Positions 50,268 through 63,579 of a stretch of DNA of 64,000 bases are shown here, in pieces (within the stretch, counting starts at the first letter, position 1; every line of letters begins with the position of its first letter). The position numbers and the translations under genes were made by a program. Below the pieces are notes generated by a model, which was given only the letters and a program-made list of their open reading frames with translations, had not been told where the DNA came from and ran no database searches. Source of the DNA: Sanguinoderma infundibulare (taxonomy: Eukaryota > Basidiomycota > Agaricomycetes > Polyporales > Polyporaceae); the NCBI GenBank assembly GCA_032821775.1, contig JAVLRN010000016.1, forward strand, positions 496,001 through 560,000. Reading direction: 5' to 3'.

Positions 50268-52116
50268 ATGTTTCAGCTTTCAATTATCAAGGTCATTCTC
50301 CTGTGCTATTCGTGAATGTCAGACTAATCTCCACCATTTTACCCTCCAGGACACCGTAGCTGTGCACCCATCTCAGTTCGGCTTACCCCCAGAGGAAGCC
50401 ATCACGAATGAACTCAACAAAAAGTATGCCAACCGCGTTCTGCATGACGTCGGGTTGGGTATATGCGTCTTCGACATCGCGGAGGTAGGAGAGGGGAAGA
50501 TCCGATACGGAGATGGTTGTCTGTGGTACAAGGGTAGGTGAGTTGCTCACATCTGGAAAAGGGAGGGGGGGGAGTTTGTTTTCTCTGTGCGTTCCTTCAC
50601 CGCGGGTTTCAGCGGACACATGGTACCCCCGTTGGAAGCTATAGTAGGGCACTGGTGTCCTGCGGCAATCTGCCATGCCTACTCTTTCGTCGTCTGTGTC
50701 GGTGCGTCATGCACCGCCTGGAGCGGGTCATTCTGTCTTCCACATATCGCTCTTTAGACGCACCAGTCCCTCATCTCCACATGTCACCCCGACAGTCTAA
50801 GAATTGCATTCATGCGTTCTTGTCTTCTGTCAATACGCTGCCCCGGACATGCCGGTGACCTCGGCCCACGCTAGTTGGGCGTAGGCCGAGATCTGCGGCG
50901 ACGCGCAGGTGATTGAGAACAAATGCTTCACGCATTCGGTTCGGCGCGGGTCTTGTACGCCCTTCGCGAGCGGCTTTAGGCGCAACACCCGATATGCAGT
51001 GCTACACATGTATGCACGGAGTTGGTAGGTGCCGCTTTGAAGTGCGAGACGTCCTGCGATGTTCATATTGAAACCTCAATAGGCGTCCTTCTATTGTGGC
51101 CTCATTCAGATCAAGGGCGACCAATGTCGATGATTCTGCGGCACAAGCTTCGTTGAGTTTTGAGCGATTAAGCGAAAATGCGAGCTCTTGAGTCCGCCTA
51201 GAATCGAGGTCGTGTTTGACCGTATTAGGGAGGCTAGAAAGTGGGTATACGAGCATATGCATAATATCTGACTTACACTTGTACTACAAGATACTGAACA
51301 TAATCTCGTAAGCACCCGATCTCCGACGTCGGCTCTCTTGGCACGCGCCCACCAGAGATCGCTGCAGTATCATCGCAGAACGCACTTACTCTGCTTGAGT
51401 TGAAACCTTTCCTTTTCAGAGGGCCTCCTCTCTTGTGGCACTCCTGGGAAGCGATCACTAACCTACTGTAGTTGTCTTCCGGTTGACGGTGTTTAGGCCA
51501 TTTGCGTCCGAGGTTATCCTGGCAAAAGTCAAATCCTCTGACGAGGACGGAGTGCGGCGTACGTCTCAATCTCGTAATCTCGCATTCTAATTTCTAAATC
51601 CAAAATCCCGCATCTGCCAGTGACTGTCGGATTCTTCGATGACATTTACGTGCCTCTGGTGTATCTGCCAGAACCGACGGCCTTGTGAGTCCACATCTCA
51701 CTACATCGCGCCAGGCACGCACTGTGGAGCTCAAGTTGAAAATACAGTGATCCCAAAGAACGCGCACACTTTTGGCTGCCGGGGTCAGAGGGGGCGTCTT
51801 CCCACGAGCTTCTAGACTCCGCGCTGACAGACCGGATGTATATCGACGCGGGAGACGTCGTAAGGGTCCGCGTCGAGTCCGACGAGTTTCACGATGACGA
51901 GCCGGGCCCGCCCAAGGCACATGAAGGCGTACAGCAAATACGGGAGAGTCGCCGACCGCCATACACAATTACGGTGCGCGCAGTTCCGCCGCCGCGGCGA
52001 GACGCCATGGGGGTGCGCTGATGCATTGTTATTGCCAGTGCTCGATGTCGGAACAAGGGCTCGGTCCTACGTCTTGGTGGAAGAACGCCGGCGTTGAAAC
52101 GATGGACGAAGGCTGA
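50268..52116 (+). CDS. RNA polymerase III subunit Rpc25-like gene, interrupted by about 1 kb
   Basis: Exons 50268-50291 and 50350-50533 encode MFQLSIIK and then DTVAVHPSQFGLPPEEAI, LNKKYANRVLHDVGLGICV and DGCLWYK, the N-terminal RNP-like domain of Rpc25 (homologue of Rpb7). Exons 51621-51684, 51748-51973 and 52039-52116 encode VGFFDDIYVPLVYLPEP, the S1/OB region and the typical ending GLGPTSWWK. The expected segment FRxVVFRPFxGEVI...GIRV between them cannot be found intact in 50,534-51,620; only a degenerate match (CVMHRLERVILSS) lies near 50,710. Either a long intron hides a poorly matching exon or an insertion has disrupted the gene. Rpc25 is essential, so a second copy elsewhere would be expected if this one is dead. 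Confidence 0.7.
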
Positions 52117-53401
52117 GTGGGATCGGAAATGAAGAAGGTGGCATGTGGGTCATGTGTGGGAAGGTATGATTGTTAATGACTCCTTGCTGCAGCACGGCTG
52201 ATGCTCCCCGGTCTGGGATAGGTGTAGGTTTCATATGTTGCTTGAAGGTTTAAAGTTGGTCCCTGTGCGATTGGAGACGTTGCCGTGTTCCGCACTGCGT
52301 CCGTACAGCGGGGAGAGCAGCATCGACGTCTATGTGGTGGCGGCGATTGACGACTCGTGATCCATGACTCGAGCGTCCATGCTAATCACAGGCATTTTCG
52401 GGCACACGGATTCCACAGGAGAGTGGTGCGTAAGCTCCAACAGTGCCTTTGTGGCTGGATGGTTGACAAGCTGTTTGACCGCCACATCTCTAGGCGGAAC
52501 ACGTATGACGCGCCCGCAGCCGAAACGGGTAAGAACGGATAGCAACGCGCTGAGCGCCCGGCGTATGTTGGTCAAAGAGGTCGTCATCGGCGACTCGCTA
52601 GTAAGTGCTCAGTAAAGTTCGAGGCCGTGACCCCGCAATTAATATCGCCTCGTGTGCGTGTTCGAGGGCTCGCCGTACCTGTCGCCCATAACGCGCATGC
52701 GGTGTAGCCGCCAGAGATCCCCGTACGCCACACTGACTTACTCCCGATCTATTCGGGCATGCCGCATTGCACCAGCTTTGTCTCGAACCCCGGCAATGTT
52801 CAGCCATACGCACCGCACGCTTCCCAGTCATCGCAGCAGGTGTGTTCGACGGCAGGATGGTCTATTCACGTCGGCCAGTTGCCAAGTCACCGGGTACATT
52901 CGCGAGCCGAACTAAAACGTCGCGAAGCACAGCGAGCGGAGGCACAGCGGTCGTCCGTTGCCTCTAATTTGCCTCCAATTATCATCCGTTACATCGGCAA
53001 CACGGCCCTGATGCTTCTATTGCCGGCAGGCAAGAGCGACAGTGTTCGGGGACAGCGCGCGCCTCGGTACGGTGAAGCTCGGCCAGTTCTGGTCCATCGC
53101 CGGACCAAGGGCGGACTGCATTCCTCGGGCTATCCGCTGGAGCTTTGGCAGGCGAGCCGCCCAGCGCATCCGTCATCGGGCCTCCACAGCACAAGTCGCA
53201 ATTCGTGTGCACGCCGGTATTCAAACACCGTAGCATTAGGATCGCGGCCGACGCTGTCGGGCGGGGTCTACGCCCTTCCCAGCACACGCACACGTCAAGT
53301 CCGTGACACCGCCCTTGGCAAGCGGGGCAAGCGACAAGCCTCCCCCCGTTTCGCATGTGGCTACGAAGGGCAGTATAGAGAGTTGGGAGCTTAACTCTGC
53401 A
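52117..53401. other. Intergenic upstream of the laccase
   Basis: Overlapping frames on both strands (52,759-53,394 plus; 52,982-53,479 minus) have no recognisable motif. The stretch should include the laccase promoter. Confidence 0.4.
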
Positions 53402-53407
53402 TATAAA
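53402..53407 (+). promoter_or_regulatory. TATA box of the laccase gene
   Basis: TATAAA followed by GG lies 81 nt before the laccase start codon, a normal spacing for mushroom laccase genes. Confidence 0.6.
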
Positions 53408-53487
53408 GGTACGCGTTGGGTCCTGCAGCCCCCTCAGGCTTCCAGATATCCTCTCCTCCTCACTTATCTCCTTTCCCATTGCTTAGC

Positions 53488-55789
53488 ATGCCTCTTAGTC
53501 GCGTCCTGGTTCGCAACGTCGCCATCCTGTTCGGGATCGGTAGCGGCGCGTTGGCCGCGATCGGGCCAGTAACGGACTTGGCCATCGTGAACAAGGTCAT
53601 TGCACCCGATGGCTTTAGTCGCGATACCGTCCTCGCTGGGGGCACCTTCCCCGGCCCGCTCATCCAAGGCAACAAGGTACTGTTCTTAGCCCTTTGCCGC
53701 CGCCGCCGCCGCTGTCGAGAACTCACTGGTATGCCTGATGATAGGGCGATAACTTCCGCATCAACGTCATTGACCAGCTTCAGAACGAGACCATGCTCAC
53801 CGCCACCAGTATCGTGAGTAGAAACACGTCTTATGGGCGGGATGCCTGGTGCAGAACTTACACTGATCTGCGCATTGCGGCGCTGCACAGCATTGGCACG
53901 GGCTATTTCAGCACACCACGAACTGGGCGGACGGCCCGGCGTTCGTGACACAGTGCCCGATTTCGAAGGACGATTCTTTCCTGTACAACTTCCACGTACC
54001 TGACCAAGCAGGTAAGCAAACACCCACACACGGCGTCTTGCGTCGGTGTCGGGAGCAGTACTAACTCCGAAGCCTTAGGTACGTACTGGTACCACAGCCA
54101 TCTCTCCGCACAGTACTGCGATGGTCTTCGCGGGCCGCTGGTGGTGTATGACCCCCATGACCCCCTTGCGCATCTGTACGACGTCGACAATGGTGAGTGT
54201 CCGAACCCAACTCCTGCAGGCGCGCGTCTGTGTTGATTCGATGTGATGCTCCGCAGAGGATACTGTCATCACCTTGGCCGATTGGTACCACGCCGCCGCT
54301 GCCGTCGTGGTGCAGAGTACTGCTCCCCCGTATGTGGCCATAGATGTTTTCTTACGATCGTCCATGCGGCTCATACCTGTCATATAGGCTGCCGAATAGC
54401 GTTTTGATCAATGGCCTGGGTCGATGGGTCGGCAACCCCACTTCCGAGCTTGCTGTCATCAACGTGGAACATGGCAAACGGTCGGTTCATCCTCTTCTTT
54501 GTGCGGCCTCACGGATCCTGACATCTTCTTAAGATACCGTTTCCGTCTCATCAACATCGCGTGTGACCCCTCATTTAATGTCACAATTGACAACCATGCT
54601 TTCACTGTCATCGAGGCCGACGGGCAGAGCACGCAACCCGTAGAGGCTGACTCGCTCGTCATCTTCGACTCCCAGCGTTACTCCATCGTGGTATGTTCCT
54701 GTTCGTCCTCTGGTGTATAATCGCGTCGCCTTCTAATCTGTGCCCCTTGTTAGCTTACTGCGAATCAAACCATCGGCAACTACTGGATCCGCGTAAACCC
54801 CAGCAAGAACGAGGCTGTGGGTTTCGCCAATGGGATCAACTCTGCGATTCTGCGATACAAGGGGGCACCAGAACAGGAACCGAACACCACCCAGACGCCT
54901 AGCCTGCGGCCTTTGAGCGAGACAGATCTCCATCCCCTGACTACGCCCGCCGCTGTGAGTAGTCACCTTGGCTACTCCTTTTGTTAGCAACGTGCTTACT
55001 TGAACATTCACTCATTAGCCTGGCAAGCCCTTCCCCGGCGGTGTCGACCACGCCCTCCACCTCGCCATAGGCTTCAACGGTACCACTGTGCGTTTATGAA
55101 TTCGAGAGCACTCCGGCGGACGCTGACGTGTTCCTGTCTTTGTCTGACCAGCAAGAGTTCTCTTTGAACGGGGTCCCATTCGTTCCCCCCGATCTCCCGG
55201 TGCTTCTCCAGATCCTGAGCGGTAACCGGACGGCTCAATCGCTGCTTCCTCAAGGAAGTGTCTTCACTCTCCCGCGGCAATCCACCGTCGAGCTTTCATT
55301 CAATGTTACCGCCTCGTCGGTGGGCGGCCCGCACCCCTTCCACCTTCATGGCGTAAGCAATTGTCCTTCCCGTTACCATCTGTCGCGCTTATTGAGACCA
55401 CTGTCATCGTAGCACGCCTTCTCGGTCGTCCGCAGTGCAGGCAGCTCCGAGTACAACTACGCGAACCCCGTCCGACGCGACACCGTCAGCACCGGCGCAC
55501 AGGGCGATAACGTCACCATCCGCTTCGTGGTACGTCCCAACATCCAACCTTGACTTAAAACGTGCGGAGATAGCTGATCGTCGTCGTTCGCGTTCGCGCT
55601 CGTCCGTCTACACAGACCGACAACCCGGGCCCGTGGTTCCTCCACTGCCACATCGACTGGCACTTGGTGGCCGGCCTGGCCATTGTCTTCGCCGAGGACT
55701 CGCAGGACACTGCGGCCGTCAACCCCGTCCCCGAGTCGTGGAAGGACCTCTGCCCGACCTACTACAGCCATAACCAGTCTCAGTACTAG
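53488..55789 (+). CDS. Secreted laccase (multicopper oxidase)
   Basis: This is a gene with many short introns encoding about 520 residues. The N-terminus [18 protein letters not shown]...GALA is a signal peptide ending before AIGPVTDL. The four copper-binding signatures are all present: HWHGLFQ (exon starting 53,891), [23 protein letters not shown] split by an intron, and [12 protein letters not shown]. The residue ten after the conserved cysteine is leucine, as in many high-potential basidiomycete laccases. Other family blocks are [13 protein letters not shown] and ITLADWYH. Laccases oxidise phenols with reduction of O2 to water and serve lignin breakdown, pigment formation or fruiting. All borders checked keep the frame and no stop is found. 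A tandem relative lies at the window end. Confidence 0.93.
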
Positions 55790-56164
55790 GTTTGCGTTTC
55801 AGGGGTTAAATTATACCATTCTCTAATCTACTATCGTCGCTCTCATTCTTGCTTCATGAACTCTAGTCGATATCTTACATTACGCACGGACTTATCTCGT
55901 ATTGCTTTGCATAAACGCTGTGATCTTGATGTTGTACCCTAGCACTCTGCCAATATTGTGGAATCTACTTTGTCCACTTGCACACTCTGCACGGATCTAT
56001 GACGGAGGGCATGTTTGAGATGGTTGCGACACGAATGCTTCGGGAGTACATCAGGAACATCACAACAGGCAGTGGAGGACATTTACAGCACGAGAACAGA
56101 GCGACAGCACAGCAAGGTATATCGCAGTCGTTTGATATGTAACAGCATGATGATGCCGTGTGCG
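55790..56164. other. Intergenic between converging laccase and kinase genes
   Basis: Contains the 3' flanks of both genes. No further feature is seen. Confidence 0.5.
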
Positions 56165-58948
56165 CTACGTCTTGCGCGCAGGCTTGGGTTTCGCGGGGGA
56201 CGCCAGGCGACTCGACCGCCTCCGACCCAGAGCCAACCCGGGAACGTCTTCCTCCTCTTCCGTCGCCGGTGCGGGTCGCGCGCGACTGGTGCGCGGCTTT
56301 TTGGCGGACGGTGAGCGGTCTGCCGCTTTCGCTCCTTTGCGCCCTCTCTTCGTTTCACCGCGGGCTCCCGTCCCCTCGCTATCTCCTTCCCGAAAAGCGT
56401 CCGCGGCGACCTCTCCAGACCCAGCGTTTGTCGGAATAGAGCCTGGATCCAAATCCATCTCTGAAGCCTTGCGCTTGCCACTTGCGCGCGAGGTTGTCGC
56501 CATCCGCGGCGGTAGTGGCGCCGCGCGCCGCTCGCCCTCGCCTTCACCGCCCTCGCCGCCTGTCTCGACATCGCCCGCGGGAACGGCAGGATCTAGGTCT
56601 AGGTCCGTCGCGACGTCGTCGAGCTCCGCAGCGGCGCGCGCCTGCATGTCCTGCGACGGGGCCGGCAGCTCGATGCCCTTGTGTTGCGCGCGCCGTATGA
56701 CGTCCGCGCGGCGCTGCACAGGATGCGGCAGCTGGCTGCTCCCCGCCTGACTCGATCCTCCGCCCGCCTCGTCATGCTGGCACTGACTTGCCGGGAAGAC
56801 GAACATCTCCGGCGAGTCTGCGTCCTCCGCGGCGACATGCGGAGGCGTTGCAGCGCTGCCGCCTTCGGGAATGGCTGGGAGAGCCTGAGCTTGCGCGGCC
56901 TGGGATCGGGTGTCCATGCCGACGTCTGCTATGCTCATGCGGCTCAGCGCGACGCCACTGGCGCTGCCAACTGAGCGCACGGAGCGCATGGACATGTCCA
57001 GTGCTGCAGACGCCGCTTGGGAGTCGAATTGGGTTTCTGGGGGCAGGCTGGCGAGCTCCTGGTCTTGCTCTTGGGAGGGTTGGGTGTTCGCGGGCTGGTC
57101 GTCGAGCGCGGCGTGTATGGCCGCTTGTTCTGCGAGCCACGGATGGCCGCGCGCGTCCGTGAGCGTCATGCGCGTTGACGGATCGTAATCCATCAGCTGG
57201 CGCATGAAGTCTTCGCCTGTCGGGAGCGCCCCATGAGATCACGCTCGAAAGAGACACGGGGCGCGAGATATACTGACCGCATTCGCTGACGTTGATCGGT
57301 TCCTTGTGGAGGACAGTCCACTCGACTTTGCGGTTGGCGACCACGGTCGCGATATCGGTACCCTCCGGGAACTCTGCAAAAGGCGTGCAACTCGTGAGCC
57401 TGTAACGAGCAGCGGGTCAATGAGAATCGGCGAGGGCGGCGAGGGCGAGCATCAGGTAAGCAGAAACCATACAATGCGAAAACGATCACGCCGACGCTCC
57501 AGCTGTCTACAACCTGGTCGTAGCCATCGTTCCCCTTGACGACCTCCGGGGCGAGGTATTCCGGTGTTCCGCACATCGTCTGAAGAGCGATGAGATCAAG
57601 GCGGGTTGGACGTCGGCGCAGAAAGGAACGCACATGGAGGAATGTATGGCTGTCCACCATCTTCGCCAGACCAAAGTCCGCGATCTTCACGATGGGAGGC
57701 TTGTCATCCGTGAGCAGGATGTTGTCGGGTTTGAGGTCGCGGTGCGTGATGCCCATATCGTGCACATACTGTAAGAAAGGGTGAGCGGGAGGCAGAAAAA
57801 TAGAGAGGTACGGAGGCATTACGTGGAGGGCCTCGCAAATCTGGTAGGCGAAGTACTGGACTTCCTGCTCCGCTGCCACGGTAATCAGTTGGCGATAAAT
57901 CTGCCAGATGAGTCGGAAAGAGTTGCGCACGCAATGCACCGCATTTGTGGAGGTAGCCCAAGAGGTCGCCGCCTTTAACGTATTCCATCACCAGAGCTAC
58001 AGAGGGCCCCGCATTCAGCACTGACTCAGCGCTTGGATTTAGACGAGGCCATACGCACACATGCTGTTCGGTTCTATGAATACATCCTTGTACCTGCAGA
58101 TATTGGGATGATGGAGACGCTTCATAATGTCGATCTCCCGGAGAAGAGCTTTCTGTTGAATATCGCGCCGATCTCCGAGTAGTCCCTGGCGAAGCCTGTT
58201 CTTCTGGAAGATCTTCACCGCGTACCACTCACCCTCTGTTCTGTGAAGGGCCTTGACTACAGTCGCGAACGACCCCTTTCCGAGGACGTGTTGGATATCA
58301 TAGCACTCGTCCAGACTATCCGCTGGTGCTCCTTGTATCCTCCTCCGGAAGATGAAGCCTGCAAGTGTGGTGAATTCGTATTTCCGAACGACCGCGTAGA
58401 CTAACGTACGGTAGTCTTCGTGTGCGGTCTCGATGGGCCGCGCGAGATAGCTGCCAAAGGCAATCTCATTGCCGTCGTGGAGAATACGGGTTTGACGTTT
58501 TCCGGGTTCCGAAATCCTTTCGCCGTTGATCTACGGTGGATCAGTATCAACCGGATCGAACCCCTGAGATGTGCGCTCACGAAGGTGCCGTTGCTGGAGA
58601 GGTCTGTGACGGTGACAGCGGATTTCGATAGGTCTTCGACTCCGTCCCATTGAAAGATGCAATGCTTGCTACCTGGACAGGTCCGTTATTGAATAACTGG
58701 GCTCGAGACAAACCACGCCACTTACTAACGATCAAACAGTTGGGGAACTGGATGTCGTTGCGCGGTGCTCGACCGACGGTGTACTTTGTCTTGAGCTTGT
58801 TGAAGTTGATGCGAGCGACGTTGGGGTTGTTGGCATTGCAAGGAATGAGAAAGCCCCACAAGCTAGTGTCCTCGACATAGTGGTGCTGAGAAGCTAGTTG
58901 GGTTTGGGTGGGAGCCTGAGTCGACTGAGTAACGCCGTCTGCCATCAC
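56165..58948 (-). CDS. FHA-domain checkpoint kinase, Rad53/Cds1/Chk2 type (752 aa)
   Basis: Exons on the minus strand are 58948-58726, 58672-58581, 58530-58410, 58358-58059, 57996-57940, 57872-57823, 57768-57634, 57579-57473, 57399-57278 and 57216-56165, summing to 2,259 nt. The FHA domain ([30 protein letters not shown]) is followed by a kinase with [36 protein letters not shown] and [12 protein letters not shown]. The long C-terminal tail has SQ/TQ-type sites, an [10 protein letters not shown] basic region and a KRGRKGAK patch, suggesting nuclear location. The N-terminus is Gln/Thr-rich with TQ pairs, typical of ATM/ATR-targeted SCD segments. This is the better candidate for the true Cds1/Chk2 orthologue; the copy at 23 kb is a diverged paralogue. 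Confidence 0.92.
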
Positions 58949-59800
58949 CCTGCAATAGGAACGGACGTGTTGTAGAAGTCTCCGAGGGCAAGCAGGTCAG
59001 TCGAGCGAGTGGCGTTGCAGAGCGGGGGAGGGAGAGGCGTTGACAGGCAGCTCACAGACAGCTTCTTTGCCGAGCCGCGTGGCACAACGGAGTCTCAAAA
59101 GAACAATGCCAGCCAGAATGGGCGAGCGAGGACGAGGAATAGAGAGCGATAATGTCCTAGGAGAGGTGTACTCGTGATTTGGCAAGAATCCATGCACAGC
59201 CCTGTGTTACGAGATGTTCGAGATCGAACATATGTACACCCCGGCTCCCCTTTCCGCCTGCTGGGTTCTGGCGGAGTTGAGCGGGACTTGATCCGCCGGT
59301 GACGCAGCAGTGGAGGAACGGAAATCCAAAATGAAAGCTTCAAGTTCGACCTGTAGAATCAAGGTTTGTCAAACACATCAATGGTTGTTTCCGATGGTTT
59401 CCATCGACTGCGACGATCTCTGAGCAGTACAAACTTCGGGCTCAGGCTCTCTGCACGGTTTCACCATCTGCACAGCCACAGCGCGCGACGCGATCTGTGC
59501 CCATCTCCGCGTCCGCGTCTTCTCCGAGTCTCTCTCCGACCGTGTATCTCACCTCTCTTCCTCCAACCTCGCTCTCGCTCGTTGTTGGCGTCGGACGCGT
59601 CGTGCCACTCGATCGCCCTCGCAATGCCGTCCCCGACCGCTCTCTGAATCGCTTTGTCCCGTCTCCGTGTTCTCTGCTCGACTCGACTCCCGTGCACGGC
59701 TCGACGCCGCGCATATATCCGCTCCGTCACCAGCATAAACCGATCTACAACGTCCTAGCCGACTCCGTCCGGGCCCTAACCTCTCCGCCGTCATTCTACC
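58949..59800. other. Intergenic, 5' flank of the checkpoint kinase
   Basis: No exon was recognised; the 59,440-59,740 frames on both strands are low complexity. Confidence 0.4.
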
Positions 59801-60060
59801 GGTCGTCCTCTGCCTGCCGACGCTGCCCATCCCCACCTTATGCCTTCCCCCGCCTCCTACGTCCTAACCGCAACCGGCTGCGAACGCCGCCACCTCGCGG
59901 ACATCCTCGAGCTCAAGTACCTCATGTCCATCCGCGCCAGATGCGCGACAGATAACGTACATCATCAACTGGTACATCGTCGTCACCATCGTCCTCTCTC
60001 GTTTAGAGCTCGACAACGTCCTGGACGTGTTCGAAGTGAGCACGCCCCTTGCTCACCGAG
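59801..60060 (+). pseudogene. Relic related to the one at 17.3 kb
   Basis: ADILELKYLMSIR near 59,897 and, in another frame, TYIINWYIVVTIVLSRLELDNVLDVFE near 59,958-60,035 match the blocks ADILELKHLMTYR and AYAIDWYIVVT at 17.36-17.75 kb. The segment between them present at 17 kb is missing here. It is too damaged to be functional; the parent family may be MYND-finger-associated proteins, uncertain. Confidence 0.35.
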
Positions 60061-63000
60061 TCTACTGTGACGCTGATCATTGTCCGACGCGCATGCAGCC
60101 GTTGCTCGCTAACTTCCGTACTACTTCTCAGCTCATGGACGTCTCCGGATTCCGGATTCCCCTCCCCCAATAATGAACGCCATTCTACCCCCGAACGCGA
60201 ACTCCATGCCCACTTGCGCCAGCACCACCCGCCGCCCTCCGTCCCCGCTCGTCCTGCCCCACCGGTCGCCAGAGGTGTGTATTACAGGACAAGTGCACAA
60301 GTACAATACGAGACGGTCTAATCAAAGACCAGATCCTCGGGGAATAACGCCGGAGACCGAAGAACAAACTAGACGGCACGCGCAGCGGCAGCCCCCCCGC
60401 CTCCCTCTTATTTTCGCTCACCCAGAGCGCCAGCTACACTCCTTCCGGTTGTTCGGCCCTGCGCACAATGCGGATGCGGAGACCGTCAGCACAACACGAA
60501 CCACTGACCAGACCGACAGAAGGGATGACGACGTACCGAAGAAGCTCGCGCGGGGGTGCCCGTCAGGCCGAGGAGGACGGCGGAGAAGAGCCACTGCGGA
60601 GCGGGCCCCGTCTGACATGGTCATGGTGAGCGTTGCCCGAGTTGGGTTGTTCAGCTCATGAGACGTACCAGGACGACGTAGAGGCCGACGCGGACGTCAT
60701 TTACAGACGCCATATGTCGAATGCTTAGTTGCAGCAGGAGGGGCTTCAAGACTGGGCAGAGCGCGGCGCGGCGCGACTAGTTTCCCGGACGCGCGCCGCC
60801 TACGAACAGAAATTCAGGTCAGTCTATCGCCAACACGCTCTTGTGCAATGGCTAACATACCTCTACCACGTATCGGACCGGTTCAGGGCGAGCATGCGGC
60901 GCTGGGTACAACATCGTTAGCACTACGACCTCGACAACAAGATCGTGGCGGACACGTACATTCGAGGTGGGACAAGGAGTGAGTGAGCGAGTGAAATCAT
61001 TGTCAGCAAATCCGGAAGAGGATACGGCATGGGGCGGGGCGGGCGGGTGCAATACCAGTGAGGAATGGGTCGTCTGCGTCTTCTCAACAGGTCTTTAATA
61101 CTGCGTTTCTTCAGGGGAGGCTGTTGCTCCGCTGTGAAATCAACCCACATGGCGCCGACATGCCCGCCTCCAGGCCGCGTTCTCGTCGCGATCCGCACTC
61201 GAAGCGGTATCAAGTGGAGCAGACGCCGCCGGTGCTCGGAGGCTCGAGCCAATTCCATCAATTGAATCGCCGTCGTCAACCCCCCATTCTAAGCGCGAAC
61301 GTATGGTCGCGCATCATCGCATCCACAGCTCACGTCCCTGTCCCCTGCCTCGCCTCACTCCTCGATTTTCAATGGTCGACCGTTGTCCCCAATCCGCCCT
61401 TTGCCTGTCGTCGTGGATCCTGGATGATCGTATTTATCACACAGGTTGTTGCGTTCGTCCGGGCAGAATACATAGAACATGTCTTATCTTCATCGTGGCT
61501 CCGCGAGCGCACAATGCACCCACCCACTAGGCACTCGAAACATCCAGCCCCTGCAGCCCGGTCACGTCGTCTTGTGCGGTCGCGAGGCACCGCGTGCGGC
61601 CCTATAGAAGCGCAAAAATTACGGCCCACATGCGAAGACTGCGGTCGTTATGAATGGTCGCGAATTATTGTCCCATCTAGTGCTTTTGATGTACGTTGGC
61701 CGCCGCAGCCATTCCCCTGGTCCAAACCGAGGTTCTCAGGTCTTCTTCGGCGCCCGCTCGTGCCCACAGTGCACACCACCGAGCCACAGACGACGTCGAA
61801 CGATCGGAACGGACGGGACAGGACGGAAGGCGCCACCAGCACGACCTGGCGAGCGTGCGGTTCCGACATGCTGAGTACCCAGACGCGGTGAGCCAGCTCG
61901 AATCAGCGAGCTTCATGTTCTTAGTATGTATGCGGAGGATCTCACGGTCCGTGACGTCTGCAGGCCCGCGAGCCCAATCAATATCGCAGATCTCGGGAGC
62001 CGGTTCCCTGTTTCGAGGCTGCACAACCGCTCAGAGGATCCACAACGTTCCTGACGACACACGCGATGGTCGGCCTCGCGTCCGCACATTCGGAACCTTC
62101 ATATTGACATCTTGATCTGCTACGACTCGGCGTTCCCCCACCGTCGTCAAGGGACGGTCATCGCACATTGGAATCTACGACCTCGGCGTCCGAGCGAGAC
62201 GGACGTTGCGATACGCGAGACCCGCCTGGAACCTTCGGTGTTGATCTCCGGTACTGCCGCAGTTTGCGTTTCCTAACATTTCGCGTCCTCCGCTCCAGCT
62301 AGTCCTCGTCCCGTACGCACCATCCTCGCATCCTCCGCCGCTTGATCTGCTCGGTTCTCCCAACCATTCCGCGTTGTGCAAACAAATTCTCCGCATCCAC
62401 CAAGATCTGTGCAATTGGTATGTAATCATGTGTTTTCCGATACACTGGGCGCCGCCTGCGGGCAAAGAAGACTGCACAAAGTCACTGTCAGTAACAGATG
62501 CATTGTGACTGATTTGCGTCTAACCGTGATCGTCTCCATGACGCCATGCCGCGGATTGGAATTCTTCTGGAATGATGTGTCCTGGGGATTGGCCAGGTCT
62601 CGCTGATTGCTGACTGTGGACTGTGTACTTTCAGGATCCCGGATGAGTAGGCCGTGCGACGAGTCCCGAAAAGAGAATGTCGGTCACGCAGGCCGCCAAT
62701 CATCCTTGGATCGCACCTTCCAGACACCTCCGAGGGCCGCTCCCCCTGTCCGCCGCTGCGTAGCCCTGTGCGCGTGCCAACCTGGAACAACTCTGTGGAT
62801 GCAGCCGCGTCTCAGCCGACAAGCCATCCGCGAAGCCCGCTCGTGAGCAGCGCCGTCTAACGATCCAACAGAAGAGCTCATCAAATCCATGTCGTCCATG
62901 TCCATCGCCGAGCCTCCCGTGTCCTCGCGCATGCGGGGAAAACAGAAGCCCGCGGAAGCCGCCTCTGCGACATTGACATCCCTGTCCGAAACAGTGCCTG

Positions 63001-63570
63001 GTTTAGGCCAGCTGCGACGGTCGGCGCGCATTGGTGTCAAGTACGCGAGTCCATCCTCAGCCCTATGTGGCATATGGATTCTATGCGTAATCGTGCTGTT
63101 ATAGTGCTGCTCCCAGTGTTCGAGGTACCCGGAACGTACGTCCGTGGATTGGACTGGCCGTAACAGTGGCAACGGTCCAGCAGCGGCCATGAATTCTCAG
63201 GTACGTGAGCACGCGCAGCACCGGATGAACCGCATTCGCGGGTAATTGATTGGGGATGTGCTGACTCAACAAATAGATGTCGCAAGATGGCTAAGCGACA
63301 GGGCTTAGACAACTGTTTGTGCTGCTTTGGCCAGTGTCGGTCGTGAACGGGGACTTGGATCCCTTTGGTCGTCTCGACACCCGTCCTTCTGTCTATCCCC
63401 GCCCCATCTCCTCGACATTCATCACGGTGCCCTTCCCCCCGCTCCCCATTCATGCCTTCCTTCGCGACGGCCATCGACTATGACTACTGCAGTGTGACGA
63501 CGGTCTCTGCATTCGGCCGCCTTATTCGACCACGGATGCAGCTGGTACTGCCTCGACGTTCGCGATATGC
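60061..63570. other. Decayed accessory sequence without intact genes
   Basis: Short fragments are visible but nothing whole. Near 61,364-61,420 the text DFQWSTVVPNPPFACR resembles the HWSTI...DPxWGC exon of the DUF6533 genes and may be a relic. Near 60,735-60,920 an uninterrupted plus-strand segment (WAERGAARLVSRTRAAYEQKF...) has no recognised family. No transposase or reverse transcriptase motif was seen. Confidence 0.35.
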
Positions 63571-63579
63571 TCACCATTC

